From an uncultured Modestobacter sp. (lineage in GTDB: Bacteria > Actinomycetota > Actinomycetes > Mycobacteriales > Geodermatophilaceae), in the NCBI RefSeq assembly GCF_947486615.1, contig NZ_CANKUD010000001.1, positions 310,001 to 374,000 on the forward strand: a stretch of 64,000 nucleotides of DNA. The letters run 5' to 3'. The notes beneath the pieces are model-generated. The model searched no databases. It saw only the letters and a program-made list of their open reading frames with translations, and was not told the DNA's origin. The position numbers and the translations under genes are program-made. Below, one piece after another: positions 16,708 to 25,251 of the stretch (its first letter is position 1; every line of letters begins with the position of its first letter).

Positions 16708-17670
16708 TCAGCCGGTGAGATCGGCCGGGTCGGCGTTGGCACCGCAGACGACCACGCCGACCCGCTCCCCCGCCGCCGGCACGTACGCCCCGGCCAGCAG
16801 CCCGGCCAGCGCCGTCGCCCCGCCGGGCTCGGCAGCGACGTGCAGCTCATGCCAGAGCAGCCGGCGCGCGGCCCGGACGGCGTCCTCGTCGACCAGCACC
16901 GCCTGCACGCCGGTGGCCACCGCGGTGCTGAACCCGTGGTCGCCGACCCGGCGGGCACCCAGCGCGTCCGAGGCCAGCCCGCCGACCTCGACGTCCACCG
17001 GCCGGCCGGCGGCGAGTGCCGCGGACATCGCCGCGGTGCCGTGCGTCTCCACCGAGACGACGTGCGCGCCGTCGCCGTACCAGGCGGCGATGCCGCCGAT
17101 CAGCCCACCGCCGCCGGTGGCGACCAGCACGGTGTCCAGCCCGGGCGCCTGCTCGTCCAGCTCGGCGGCGACGGTGCCCTGCCCGGCGACGACGTCCCGG
17201 TCGTCGTAGGCGTGCACGGCCAGCGCACCGGGCGCCTGCGACCGCTCCCGGCTGGCGGCGGCCGCCTCGGCGTAGGAGGAGCCGGCGAGCACCGCGGTCG
17301 CCCCCAGCGCGCGGATGCCGGCGACCTTGACCGCCGGCGCCGTCTCGGGCACGTAGACCTCGGCGGGGAGGCCGAGCTGGCGGGCGGCGTGCGCCACCGC
17401 CAGGCCGTGGTTGCCGCCGGAGGCGGTCACCACCAGGTCGGGCAGCCGGGGCGCGGCCAGCAGCCGGTTGAGCGCGCCGCGGGCCTTGAACGAGCCGGTG
17501 TGCTGCAGGAACTCCAGCTTGAGCACCACCGGCACCTCTCCACCGGGCATCACCCACTCCACGGTCGGCGTCCGCCGCACCCGCCCGGTGATCCGCCGGC
17601 CGGCCGCCGCCACCTCCTCGCGGGTCACCGGCGCCGGCAGCGCCACGTCCAGGTCCTCCTGTGCCGTCAC
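16708..17670 (-). CDS. Pyridoxal-phosphate-dependent serine/threonine dehydratase
   Basis: A 320-aa fold-type II PLP enzyme. The Schiff-base lysine sits in TGSFKARGALNRLL, the phosphate-binding loop in ATGGGGLIGGIAAWYG, and the cofactor ring contact in TASGGNHGLAVAHAA. These match the threonine dehydratase/serine racemase group without an ACT regulatory domain, so it is more like a catabolic enzyme than biosynthetic IlvA. The expected reaction is deamination of threonine or serine to 2-ketobutyrate or pyruvate. The GTG at 17670 lacks a clear ribosome site. It diverges from the PnuC gene. Confidence 0.88.
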   Translation of the reverse strand: MTAQEDLDVALPAPVTREEVAAAGRRITGRVRRTPTVEWVMPGGEVPVVLKLEFLQHTGSFKARGALNRLLAAPRLPDLVVTASGGNHGLAVAHAARQLGLPAEVYVPETAPAVKVAGIRALGATAVLAGSSYAEAAAASRERSQAPGALAVHAYDDRDVVAGQGTVAAELDEQAPGLDTVLVATGGGGLIGGIAAWYGDGAHVVSVETHGTAAMSAALAAGRPVDVEVGGLASDALGARRVGDHGFSTAVATGVQAVLVDEDAVRAARRLLWHELHVAAEPGGATALAGLLAGAYVPAAGERVGVVVCGANADPADLTG

Positions 17671-17771
17671 ACGGTCGAGGTTAGGCACGGGAAGAACCGG
17701 GCGGCCGGGCGGCTTGTGGCTCCCGGACGTGACCGGTGGCCGCACCGGCCCTGACCTGCGGGAGGACGGCG

Positions 17772-18440
17772 ATGGGCTGGCTGCTCGACGCGCACGTGCA
17801 CGTCCTGGGCGCAGACGTCCTGTGGCGGGAGATCATCGGCAACGGGATCGGCCTGGCCAGCGCGGTGCTCGGCATGGGCCGGCGGACGGCGGCGTGGCCG
17901 GTCGGGATGATCGCCAACGTCCTCCTGTTCACCGTCTTCCTGGGCGGGGTGTTCGCCACGCCGCAGGACACCGACCTGTACGGGCAGGCCGGCCGCCAGG
18001 TGCTGTTCTTTGCCGTCAGCGCCTACGGCTGGTGGCGCTGGCACCGCAACCGGGGCACCGACGCGGTGGCGGTCAGCCCGCGCTGGGCCACCGGACGCGA
18101 ACGGCTGACCCTGGCGCTGGCCACCGCGGCCGGGGTCCTGGTGGCCTGGTGGGCGCTGACCCGGCTGGGCAGCTTCGGTCCGCTGGCCGACGCCTGGATC
18201 TTCGTCGGCAGCATGCTGGCCACCTACGGCATGGCCCGCGGCTACCTGGAGTTCTGGCTGGTCTGGGTGGCCGTCGACGCGGTCGGGGTGCCGCTGCTGC
18301 TGCGCGCCGGCTACTACCCCTCGGCGCTGCTCTACGTCGTCTACGGCGTGTTCTGCGTGTGGGGCTTCGTGACCTGGCTGCGGGTGCACCGGTCCGCGGT
18401 GCGCGGGCCGGCCGACCCGTCGCTGGAGGCGGTGGGCTGA
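17772..18440 (+). CDS. pnuC: Nicotinamide riboside/mononucleotide transporter PnuC-like
   Basis: A 222-aa membrane protein with about seven helices. The family signatures are LFFAVSAYGWWRWHRNRG and, near the end, EFWLVWVAVDAVGVPLLLRAGYY with ALLYVVYGVFCVWGFVTWLR. These carry the tryptophan-rich substrate pocket of PnuC transporters, which facilitate diffusion of NAD precursors. The ATG at 17772 is set by an ideal GGAGGA 5 nt upstream. No NAD-salvage kinase gene (NadR) is adjacent, so nicotinamide riboside is the likely but unproven substrate. Confidence 0.9.
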   Translation: MGWLLDAHVHVLGADVLWREIIGNGIGLASAVLGMGRRTAAWPVGMIANVLLFTVFLGGVFATPQDTDLYGQAGRQVLFFAVSAYGWWRWHRNRGTDAVAVSPRWATGRERLTLALATAAGVLVAWWALTRLGSFGPLADAWIFVGSMLATYGMARGYLEFWLVWVAVDAVGVPLLLRAGYYPSALLYVVYGVFCVWGFVTWLRVHRSAVRGPADPSLEAVG

Positions 18441-18444
18441 TCGT

Positions 18445-20142
18445 TCAGCCGCGGGCGGCGGTGGCCCGCTCGGCGAGCAGCCGCAGCAGCGGCGGGACGT
18501 CGTCCCGGCCCAGCTGCACGTGCACGAACACCAGCTCGTCGCGGTGCTCGGCGGCCTCGGCCAGCGCCGTCCCGAGCTCGTCGGTGGTGGCCGCGGAGCG
18601 GTACCGGCTCCGTCCACCGGTGAGGCCGGTGACGACGGCCTGCCAGTCCCAGGCGGGCACGTCGTTGTAGCCGGCGTCCGGGCTCTGCAGTGCGCGCTCG
18701 ATGGTGTAGCCGCGGTTGTCCAGCAGCACGACCACCGGCGCCAGGCCGGCGGCGGCGATGGTGCCGAGCTCCTGCACGGTCATCTGCGCGGCGCCGTCGC
18801 CGATGAGCAGCACCGGGCGGCGGTCGGGGTCGGCCAGGCCCTGGCCGAGCACCGCCGGCAGCGCGTACCCGATGGAGTTCCAGATGGGCTGGCCGCCCCA
18901 GACGGTGTCGGTCGGCAGGCGCAGGCTCAGCGCACCCCAGAACGCGGTGCCGGTGTCGGCCAGCAGCGCGGTGTGCGCCGGCAGCCAGGCCTGCAGCACC
19001 TGCCAGAAGGAGCGCTGGGTGAGCGGGCCGGCCTCGGCCGGCTCGTCGGTCCAGCCGCGCGCCGGGGTGCCGGGCGCGACCGGCTCCCAGGAGGAGCCGG
19101 CGACCGCACGGCCCAGCGCGCCGAGGGCGTCGGGGAACAGCACGTCGCCCAGCCGCTCGGCGCCGAGGGTGACCTCGGTGGCGTGCAGCGCGACCGTCCG
19201 CTCGTCGGGCCGCCGGGCGGTGCCGAAGCCGGTGAGCTCGGCGGTGAGCACGGTGCCGACGTGCAGCACCACGTCGGCCCGGTCGACCAGGGCGGTGGTC
19301 GCCGGGGCCAGCATGTTCCCGCAGCTGTCCCCGGCGAACGGCGCGTCGATGCCGACCACCCCGCGGGCGGAGATCTGGGTGACCACCGGGATGCCCGACC
19401 GCCGGCAGATCCGGGCCAGCTCGGCCCCCAGGCCGAACCGGGCCACCAGGTGGCCGGCGACGACGACCGGGCGGCGGGCCTCGGCCAGCAGCTCCCGGAC
19501 CAGCCGCTCGAACCGGCACACGGCCGCAGCGTCGGAGTGGGCGCGCAGCGGCACCTCCAGCGGCGTGGCGTCGACCCGGGCGGTGGCGAGATCCTGCGGG
19601 ACGCTCAGATAGGCCGGCTTGCGATGGGTGACCGCGGCCAGCACGACGGCGTCGATCTGCTCGGCCGCCCGGTGCCGGGTCAGTGTCTCGGTGCGGACGC
19701 TGACCTCCGCGGCGGCGCGGGTGAAGTGGCCGAAGTCGCCGTCGGCCAGCGTGTGGTGCACCAGCGCGCCGGCCGCCACGCTCGCCGTCCGCGGGGAGCC
19801 GACCACGTGCAGCACCGGCACGTCCTCGGCGGCGCTGCCGGCCACGGCGTTGAGCGCGCTCAGCTCGCCGACCCCGTAGGTGGTGACCAGCACGCCCAGG
19901 CCCCGGCGGCGGGCGTAGGCGTCCGCGGCGTACCCGGCGCCCAGCTCGTTGGGCGAGCCGACCCAGCCCAGCCCCTCGACGGTGGCCAGCCCGTCGAGCA
20001 GGTCGAGGTTGAAGTCACCGGGGACGCCGAACAGGTGCTCGACCCCGGCCTGCCGCAGCCGGCGCCCCAGGTACTCGGCGACCGAGACGGTGGTGGTGCC
20101 CGGCCGGTCGCTCACGGTGGGCAGGGCGTCGAGGACGGACAT
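18445..20142 (-). CDS. Thiamine-diphosphate 2-keto acid decarboxylase (indolepyruvate/pyruvate decarboxylase family)
   Basis: About 565 aa with the three domains of pyruvate decarboxylase-type enzymes. The catalytic Glu is in GSPNELGAGYAADAYAR, the ThDP-binding motif runs from GDGAAQMTVQELG to LDNRGYTIE, and VHHTLADGDFGHF matches the active-site His-His region of IPDC/PDC enzymes. It should release CO2 from an aromatic or branched 2-keto acid to give an aldehyde. The Lrp/AsnC gene that diverges from it suggests control by an amino acid, in line with an Ehrlich-type pathway. Two ATGs (20154, 20142) are possible; neither has a good ribosome site. Confidence 0.88.
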   Translation of the reverse strand: MSVLDALPTVSDRPGTTTVSVAEYLGRRLRQAGVEHLFGVPGDFNLDLLDGLATVEGLGWVGSPNELGAGYAADAYARRRGLGVLVTTYGVGELSALNAVAGSAAEDVPVLHVVGSPRTASVAAGALVHHTLADGDFGHFTRAAAEVSVRTETLTRHRAAEQIDAVVLAAVTHRKPAYLSVPQDLATARVDATPLEVPLRAHSDAAAVCRFERLVRELLAEARRPVVVAGHLVARFGLGAELARICRRSGIPVVTQISARGVVGIDAPFAGDSCGNMLAPATTALVDRADVVLHVGTVLTAELTGFGTARRPDERTVALHATEVTLGAERLGDVLFPDALGALGRAVAGSSWEPVAPGTPARGWTDEPAEAGPLTQRSFWQVLQAWLPAHTALLADTGTAFWGALSLRLPTDTVWGGQPIWNSIGYALPAVLGQGLADPDRRPVLLIGDGAAQMTVQELGTIAAAGLAPVVVLLDNRGYTIERALQSPDAGYNDVPAWDWQAVVTGLTGGRSRYRSAATTDELGTALAEAAEHRDELVFVHVQLGRDDVPPLLRLLAERATAARG

Positions 20143-20235
20143 GGCCGTGAGCATGATCGGGCTGCGAGGATGCGCAAGGAACGGCCGACACGTTGAGCGA
20201 TCTGCCCAGCCCAACGACGACAGGGAGGGCGACCG

Positions 20236-20727
20236 GTGAGCAGAGTGCCCGGCCTCGACGCAACCGACGCACGGATCCTGCTGGCGCTGGACGACGACCC
20301 GCAGGCCTCGGTCATGGCCCTGGCCACCCGGCTGGGGCTGGCCCGCAACACGGTGCACACCCGGCTGCGCCGGCTGGAGGACAGCGGCGCGCTCGGCGCG
20401 CACAGCCGGCGGGTCGACCCGGCCGCGCTGGGCCGGGGGCTGCTGGCCTTCCTCACCCTGTCGATCAGCCAGAGCGAGGGCGACCGGGCCGGTGAGGAGC
20501 TGGCCCGGATCCCCGAGGTCGTCGAGATCCTCGCCGTCACCGGGGACGGCGACCTGCTGGCCCGGGTGGTCGCCCGGGACACCGCCGACCTCTACCGGGT
20601 CACCGAGCTGATCCTGCAGGCGCCGGGAGTGGTGCGGGCCAGCACCTCCATCGCCCTGCTGGAGGTGCAGCCGATGCGGATCGCCCCACTGCTGCAGCAG
20701 CACGCCGCCGACCCCCGCCCGTCCTGA
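20236..20727 (+). CDS. Lrp/AsnC-family transcriptional regulator
   Basis: A 163-aa regulator with an N-terminal HTH (LDATDARILLALDDDPQAS, then VMALATRLGLARNTVHTRLRRLE) and a C-terminal RAM/AsnC ligand domain (LAFLTLSIS, VVEILAVTGDGDLLARVVARDT, GVVRASTSIALLEV). Such proteins sense amino acids and often control the divergent neighbour, here the 2-keto acid decarboxylase. The GTG at 20236 is preceded by GGGAGGG. The 93-bp intergenic region shows no obvious long palindrome. An M20 amidohydrolase gene follows 38 bp later on the same strand and could be co-transcribed. Confidence 0.92.
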   Translation: MSRVPGLDATDARILLALDDDPQASVMALATRLGLARNTVHTRLRRLEDSGALGAHSRRVDPAALGRGLLAFLTLSISQSEGDRAGEELARIPEVVEILAVTGDGDLLARVVARDTADLYRVTELILQAPGVVRASTSIALLEVQPMRIAPLLQQHAADPRPS

Positions 20728-20765
20728 GAGCTGCGCCACCGGCCCAGCAGCGGTAGACACGACCC

Positions 20766-22097
20766 GTGACCGAGGCTCCCCGCACCCCCGTCCCCGCGGA
20801 CACCGCGCACCTCGACCAGCTGCGCGCGGCCACCGAGCGCGCCGCGGCGACGGCCGAGCCGCTCGGCTCGGCGCACGCCGGCGCCCCGGCCGGACTGCTG
20901 GACCGCACCGAGCAGGCGATCGAGGCGATCGGGCCGGAGCTGCTGGCCCTGAGCCACGACCTGCACGCCCACCCCGAGGAGGGCTATGCCGAGCACCGCT
21001 CGGCGCGGGCAGTCGCCGACCTGCTCGGCCGGCACGGCGTCGAGGCCGAGGTCGGGGTGCACGGGCTGCCCACCGCGCTGCGGGCCCGGACCGGCAGCGG
21101 CGGGCCGACGGTCGCGGTGCTCGCCGAGTACGACGCGCTGCCCGGCATCGGCCACGGCTGCGGGCACAACATCATCTGCTCCACCGCGGTCGGCGCCTTC
21201 CTCGGCCTGCACGCCACCCTCGCCGCGGGCGACCTGCCCGGCACCGTGCTGCTGCTGGGCACCCCGGCCGAGGAGGGCGGTGGCGGCAAGGAGGTGATGG
21301 CCCGCGACGGCGCCTTCGAGGGCGTCGACGCGGTGGTGATGCTGCACCCGTTCTCCTACGACGCGGCCGTGCAGCCGTTCCTGGGCCGCCGCCAGCTGCG
21401 GGCCCGGTTCACCGGCATCGCCGCGCACGCCTCCGCCCAGCCGTTCATGGGCCGCAACGCCCTGGACGCCGTGGTCGCCGGCTACAACGGCGTGGCGATG
21501 CTCCGCCAGCACGTCCCGGACACCGACCGGGTGCACGGGGTGATCACCGACGGCGGGCAGCGGCCCAACGTCGTCCCGGAGACCGCCGAGGCGCGGTACT
21601 ACGTGCGCTCGGCGCGCCCGGAGACGCTGGCCGACCTCAGCCGCCGGATGGAGGCGGTGATGGTCGGCGCGGCGGCGATGACCGGCTGCGGGGTCGAGCT
21701 GTCCTGGGACGAGCTGCCGGCCTACCTGCCGATCCGGGCCAACCTGGAGCTCGCCGCCCGGTGGACGCAGCACCAGGCCCGCCGCGGGCGTACCGCGCTG
21801 CCGCCCGGGGTCACCCCGGCGTCGCTGGCCGGCTCCACCGACCTGGGCAACGTCAGCGTCCGGGTGCCCTCGATCCACCCGATGATCGCCATCGCCGACC
21901 CGGACACCTCGATGCACACCACCGAGTTCGCCGCCGCGGCCGCCTCCCCCGCCGGCGACGCCGCCGTGCTGGACGGCGCGGTCGGGCTGGCGCTCACCGC
22001 GCTGGACGTGCTCGCCGACCCGGCGGTGCTGGCCGCCGCGCGGGCCGAGTTCGAGGCCGACGGCGGCGTGCTGGACGTGGCGGCCGCGCTGGGCTGA
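20766..22097 (+). CDS. M20D-family amidohydrolase (AbgB/aminoacylase-like)
   Basis: A 443-aa metallo-amidohydrolase. Metal-site motifs are AVLAEYDALPGIGHGCGHN and LLGTPAEEGGGGK, with HASAQPFMGRNALDAVVAGYN in the dimerisation domain and DTSMHTTEF near the C-terminus. These match the M20D group, which includes p-aminobenzoyl-glutamate hydrolase subunits and N-acyl-amino-acid hydrolases. An AbgT-family transporter gene lies 630 bp downstream, which supports hydrolysis of an imported aminobenzoyl- or acyl-amino acid. The first 55 residues are an Ala-rich extension and the true start could be further in. Confidence 0.88.
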   Translation: MTEAPRTPVPADTAHLDQLRAATERAAATAEPLGSAHAGAPAGLLDRTEQAIEAIGPELLALSHDLHAHPEEGYAEHRSARAVADLLGRHGVEAEVGVHGLPTALRARTGSGGPTVAVLAEYDALPGIGHGCGHNIICSTAVGAFLGLHATLAAGDLPGTVLLLGTPAEEGGGGKEVMARDGAFEGVDAVVMLHPFSYDAAVQPFLGRRQLRARFTGIAAHASAQPFMGRNALDAVVAGYNGVAMLRQHVPDTDRVHGVITDGGQRPNVVPETAEARYYVRSARPETLADLSRRMEAVMVGAAAMTGCGVELSWDELPAYLPIRANLELAARWTQHQARRGRTALPPGVTPASLAGSTDLGNVSVRVPSIHPMIAIADPDTSMHTTEFAAAAASPAGDAAVLDGAVGLALTALDVLADPAVLAAARAEFEADGGVLDVAAALG

Positions 22098-22105
22098 CCG
22101 CCGCC

Positions 22106-22636
22106 TCAGGCCGGGCGCAGCTCGCGGTAGAGCCGGGCCAGGTCGGGCAGCTGGTGGTGGGCGTTGAGCCCGCTGGGGTTGGGCGCCACCCAGGTGGTCA
22201 CCCCGCCGATCCGCTCCGGCTGCTCCCCCAGCGTGGCCTTCGGCCGGCCGAAGGCGTGCCGCCAGGCGGTCACCCCGAGGACGGCGAGCCGCCGCGGCCG
22301 GTACCGGGCCACCAGCAGCTCCAGCGCCTGTGCGCCCTCGCGCAGCTCGTCGGGGGTCAGCTCGGCCGCCGTCCGGGTGGGCCGGTCGACCATGTTGGTC
22401 ACGCCCAGCCCGTGGTCGAGCAGCTGCAGGTCCTCGTCGGGGCTCAGCAGCCGCGGCGTGAGCCCGGCCAGGTGGAGAGCCGGCCAGAACCGGTTGCCCG
22501 GGCGGGCGAAGTGGTGCCCGCGCGCGGCGGAGACCGGCGAGGGGTTGATCCCGCAGAACAACACGTCCAGCCCCGGTGCGATGACGTCGCGCAGCGGCTT
22601 GGCCGCCCCGCCCGGCTGCCCGTCGGCCTCGTCCAC
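22106..22636 (-). CDS. mug: G/U mismatch-specific DNA glycosylase
   Basis: A 176-aa uracil-DNA glycosylase-fold protein of the Mug/TDG family. The family active-site motif is VLFCGINPSPVSAARGHHFARPGNRFW, with the Asn of GINP positioning water, and the C-terminal insertion loop motif reads APNPSGLNAHHQ. It removes uracil or ethenocytosine opposite G. It is transcribed leftward between two rightward genes (amidohydrolase and AbgT transporter), so it looks inserted in that pair. GTG start at 22636. Confidence 0.92.
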   Translation of the reverse strand: MDEADGQPGGAAKPLRDVIAPGLDVLFCGINPSPVSAARGHHFARPGNRFWPALHLAGLTPRLLSPDEDLQLLDHGLGVTNMVDRPTRTAAELTPDELREGAQALELLVARYRPRRLAVLGVTAWRHAFGRPKATLGEQPERIGGVTTWVAPNPSGLNAHHQLPDLARLYRELRPA

Positions 22637-22727
22637 GCCGTCCAGTCTGGGTCAGCCGGTGCGCCGACGGCGCGGGGCCGGTAGACATTCCGCACTGACC
22701 GCGGTCCGCACCCCAGGAGCTGCTGCG

Positions 22728-24311
22728 ATGGCCACACCGGGCACCACCACGCCGGGCCCCACCTCCCGCACCGACCGGCTGCTCGGCGGCATCGAGCGGG
22801 TCGGCAACAAGATCCCCGAGCCGTTCGTGCTGTTCGTCGGCCTGTTCACGGTGCTCGCGGTGGTCTCCACCGGCATGGCGATGGCCGGCGTGCAGGCGCA
22901 GATCGAGGGCACCGAGGAGCCCACCGTCGTCCGGGGGTTCTTCACCGTCGAGGGGCTGCGCTGGTTCGCCACCACCCTGGTGGACAACTTCGTCGGCTTC
23001 CCGCCGCTGGGCACCGTGGTGGTCATCCTGCTGGCGGTCGGGATCGCGCAGAGCAGCGGGCTGCTGTCCACGCTGATCAAGAAGTCCTTCGCCGGGGCGC
23101 CGTCCTGGGCGCTGCCCTACGCGGTGGCGCTGGTCGGCACCATCGGCAGCGTCATGGCCGACTCGGTGATGATCGTGCTGCCGCCGCTGGCCGCCATGGT
23201 GTTCGCCGCGGCCGGCCGGCACCCGGTCGCCGGCCTGCTCGGCGCCTTCGCCGCCGCCGGGGCCGGCTACTCGACGTCCATGGTGGTGACCAGCCTGGAC
23301 GCGCTGTTCGCCGGCATCACCTCCGCGGTCACCGAGTCGCTGCCCGACCCGGGCACCCCGGTCACCCCGGTGTCCAACTGGTACTTCAACATCGCCAGCT
23401 CACTGGTGCTCACCGTCGTCTGCGGGCTGCTGATCACCAAGGTCCTGGAGCCCCGGTTGGCCCGGCTGGACGTGCCCCGGCACCAGACCGAGAGCGAGGA
23501 CGGCGACACCCTCGGTGCGGTCGAGGACGTCGACGACCTGACCATCGACGCCACCGCCCGCCGTGGGTTGCGGCTGGCCGGGCTCGCCGCGCTGGTCACC
23601 GCGGTCGCCCTGGCGCTGCTGACCGTGCTGCCCGGAGCGCCGCTGCGGAACGAGACCGGCGGCTACCTGCCGGAGTCGCCGCTGCTCGACTCGGTCGTCT
23701 TCATCGTGGTCGCGATGCTCGCCGTCCCCGGGCTCGTGTACGGCTTCACCACCGGCACCTTCAGCTCGGTGAAGGACGTGCCGCGGGCGATGGCCGACGC
23801 GGTCAAGGACATGAGCTCGTTCATCGTGCTGGCCTTCGTGCTGGGCCAGTTCATCGCGCTGTTCAACTGGTCCGGCGTCGGCACCTGGCTGGCCGTCACC
23901 GGGGCGAGCGCACTGTCGTCACTCAACTTCACCGGGTTCGGTGCGGTGCTGGCGTTCATCCTGCTGTGCTCGCTGCTGAACCTGTTCATCGTCTCCGGGT
24001 CGTCGATGTGGACGATCATGGGCGCGGTCTTCGTGCCGCTGTTCGCCCTGCTCGGCTACGAGCCCGGCTTCACCCAGGCCGCCTTCCGGATCGGTGACTC
24101 CGCCACCCAGATCCTCACCCCGCTCAACCCCTACCTGGTGATCGTGCTGGCGATGCTGCGCCGCTACGAGCCCCGCGCCGGGTTCGGCACGCTGATCTCC
24201 CGGTTCCTGCCGTTCACCATCTGCTTCTGGCTGGCCTGGGCCGTCGTGCTGACGATCTGGTTCAACGCCGGCCTGCCCTTCGGCCCGGGCCAGTACGCCC
24301 GGCTGGAGTGA
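22728..24311 (+). CDS. AbgT-family transporter
   Basis: A 527-aa membrane protein with about 11-13 helices, matching p-aminobenzoyl-glutamate transporter AbgT and MtrF: IERVGNKIPEPFVLFVG at the start, GTIGSVMADSVMIVLPPLAAMVF, AGAGYSTSMVVTSLDALFAGI, MSSFIVLAFVLGQFIALFNWS, LLNLFIVSGSSMWTIMGAVFVPLF and QILTPLNPYLVIVLA. The SGS-S-W motif and the paired hairpin helices are typical. Family members import p-aminobenzoyl-glutamate or export sulfonamides by proton motive force. ATG at 22728 follows AGGAG. The M20D amidohydrolase upstream is the natural partner. Confidence 0.92.
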   Translation: MATPGTTTPGPTSRTDRLLGGIERVGNKIPEPFVLFVGLFTVLAVVSTGMAMAGVQAQIEGTEEPTVVRGFFTVEGLRWFATTLVDNFVGFPPLGTVVVILLAVGIAQSSGLLSTLIKKSFAGAPSWALPYAVALVGTIGSVMADSVMIVLPPLAAMVFAAAGRHPVAGLLGAFAAAGAGYSTSMVVTSLDALFAGITSAVTESLPDPGTPVTPVSNWYFNIASSLVLTVVCGLLITKVLEPRLARLDVPRHQTESEDGDTLGAVEDVDDLTIDATARRGLRLAGLAALVTAVALALLTVLPGAPLRNETGGYLPESPLLDSVVFIVVAMLAVPGLVYGFTTGTFSSVKDVPRAMADAVKDMSSFIVLAFVLGQFIALFNWSGVGTWLAVTGASALSSLNFTGFGAVLAFILLCSLLNLFIVSGSSMWTIMGAVFVPLFALLGYEPGFTQAAFRIGDSATQILTPLNPYLVIVLAMLRRYEPRAGFGTLISRFLPFTICFWLAWAVVLTIWFNAGLPFGPGQYARLE

Positions 24312-24390
24312 TCCGCGCCGTCCGGGGTGCGGGGCGGCCGGGCACGGGGAACGCTGTCCCGGGCACACCGGACGACTACCAGGAGGAACG

Positions 24391-25251
24391 ATGGCGCGGG
24401 CAGCGGTCACCGGCACGAGCGGCAAGCTGGGCAGGGCGGTGGTCACCCACCTGCTGGAGCACGGCTGGGACGTCCTCGCCCTGGACCGGGTGCCCAGCCC
24501 CCGGTCCGACGTGGAGTCCGCGGTGGTCGACCTGACCGACGCCGGCCAGGCGATCGAGGCCCTCGGCGGCTTCGACGAGCACCGGGCGCCGATCGACGCG
24601 CTGGTGCACCTGGCCGCCGTCCCGGCGCCGGGGCTGATGCCGAACGCGGCCACCTTCGCCAACAACGTCACCGCCTCCTACAACATCTACACCGCGGCGT
24701 TGCGGTCCGGCGTCCGCAAGATCGTCTGGGCCTCCAGCGAGACGGTGCTGGGGCTGCCCTTCGACGAGGACCCGCCCTACGTGCCGGTCGACGAGGAGTA
24801 CGCGCCCCGGCCGACGACCACCTACTCGCTGGTCAAGACGCTGGAGGAGGAGCTGGCCCGCCAGCTCTGCCGCTGGCACCCGGACCTGTCGATGACCGGG
24901 CTGCGGTTCAGCAACGTGATGTACCCCGAGGACTACGCCGCCTTCCCCGGATACGACGCCGACCCGGCGCTGCGCCGGTGGAACCTGTGGGGCTACATCG
25001 ACGCCCGGGACGGCGCCCAGGCGGTGCGCCGCGGGCTGGAGCACACCGCGCCCGGCGCCGACGTGTTCATCGTCGCCAACGCCGACACGGTCTCGGCCCG
25101 GCCCACCGCCGAGCTGCTGGCCGCCCAGTTCCCCGACGTCCCGGTCAACCGCGAGCTCGCTGAGCACGAGACGCTGCTGTCGATCGACAAGGCCCGCCGG
25201 GTGCTGGGCTTCGAGCCGGCCCACTCCTGGCGGGACGAGCCGCGCGGGTGA
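24391..25251 (+). CDS. NAD(P)-dependent epimerase/dehydratase (extended SDR)
   Basis: A 286-aa Rossmann protein with TGTSGKLGRAVVTHLLEHGW at the N-terminus, an adenine-pocket Asp after LALDR, LVHLAAVPAP, the catalytic Ser in IVWASSETVLG, and the YxxxK pair in TTYSLVKTLEEE. The fold and length resemble uronate dehydrogenase and small epimerases, but the substrate cannot be fixed. ATG follows AGGAGGA. Its stop overlaps the start of the glucose-6-phosphate-dehydrogenase-like gene (GTGA), so the two are translated together and probably act in one pathway. Confidence 0.85.
   Translation: MARAAVTGTSGKLGRAVVTHLLEHGWDVLALDRVPSPRSDVESAVVDLTDAGQAIEALGGFDEHRAPIDALVHLAAVPAPGLMPNAATFANNVTASYNIYTAALRSGVRKIVWASSETVLGLPFDEDPPYVPVDEEYAPRPTTTYSLVKTLEEELARQLCRWHPDLSMTGLRFSNVMYPEDYAAFPGYDADPALRRWNLWGYIDARDGAQAVRRGLEHTAPGADVFIVANADTVSARPTAELLAAQFPDVPVNRELAEHETLLSIDKARRVLGFEPAHSWRDEPRG

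Noticed and set aside
13559-17209. A 1216-codon open frame on the plus strand
   Set aside because: Antisense to the ABC ATPase, ROK and dehydratase genes, with no recognisable motif.
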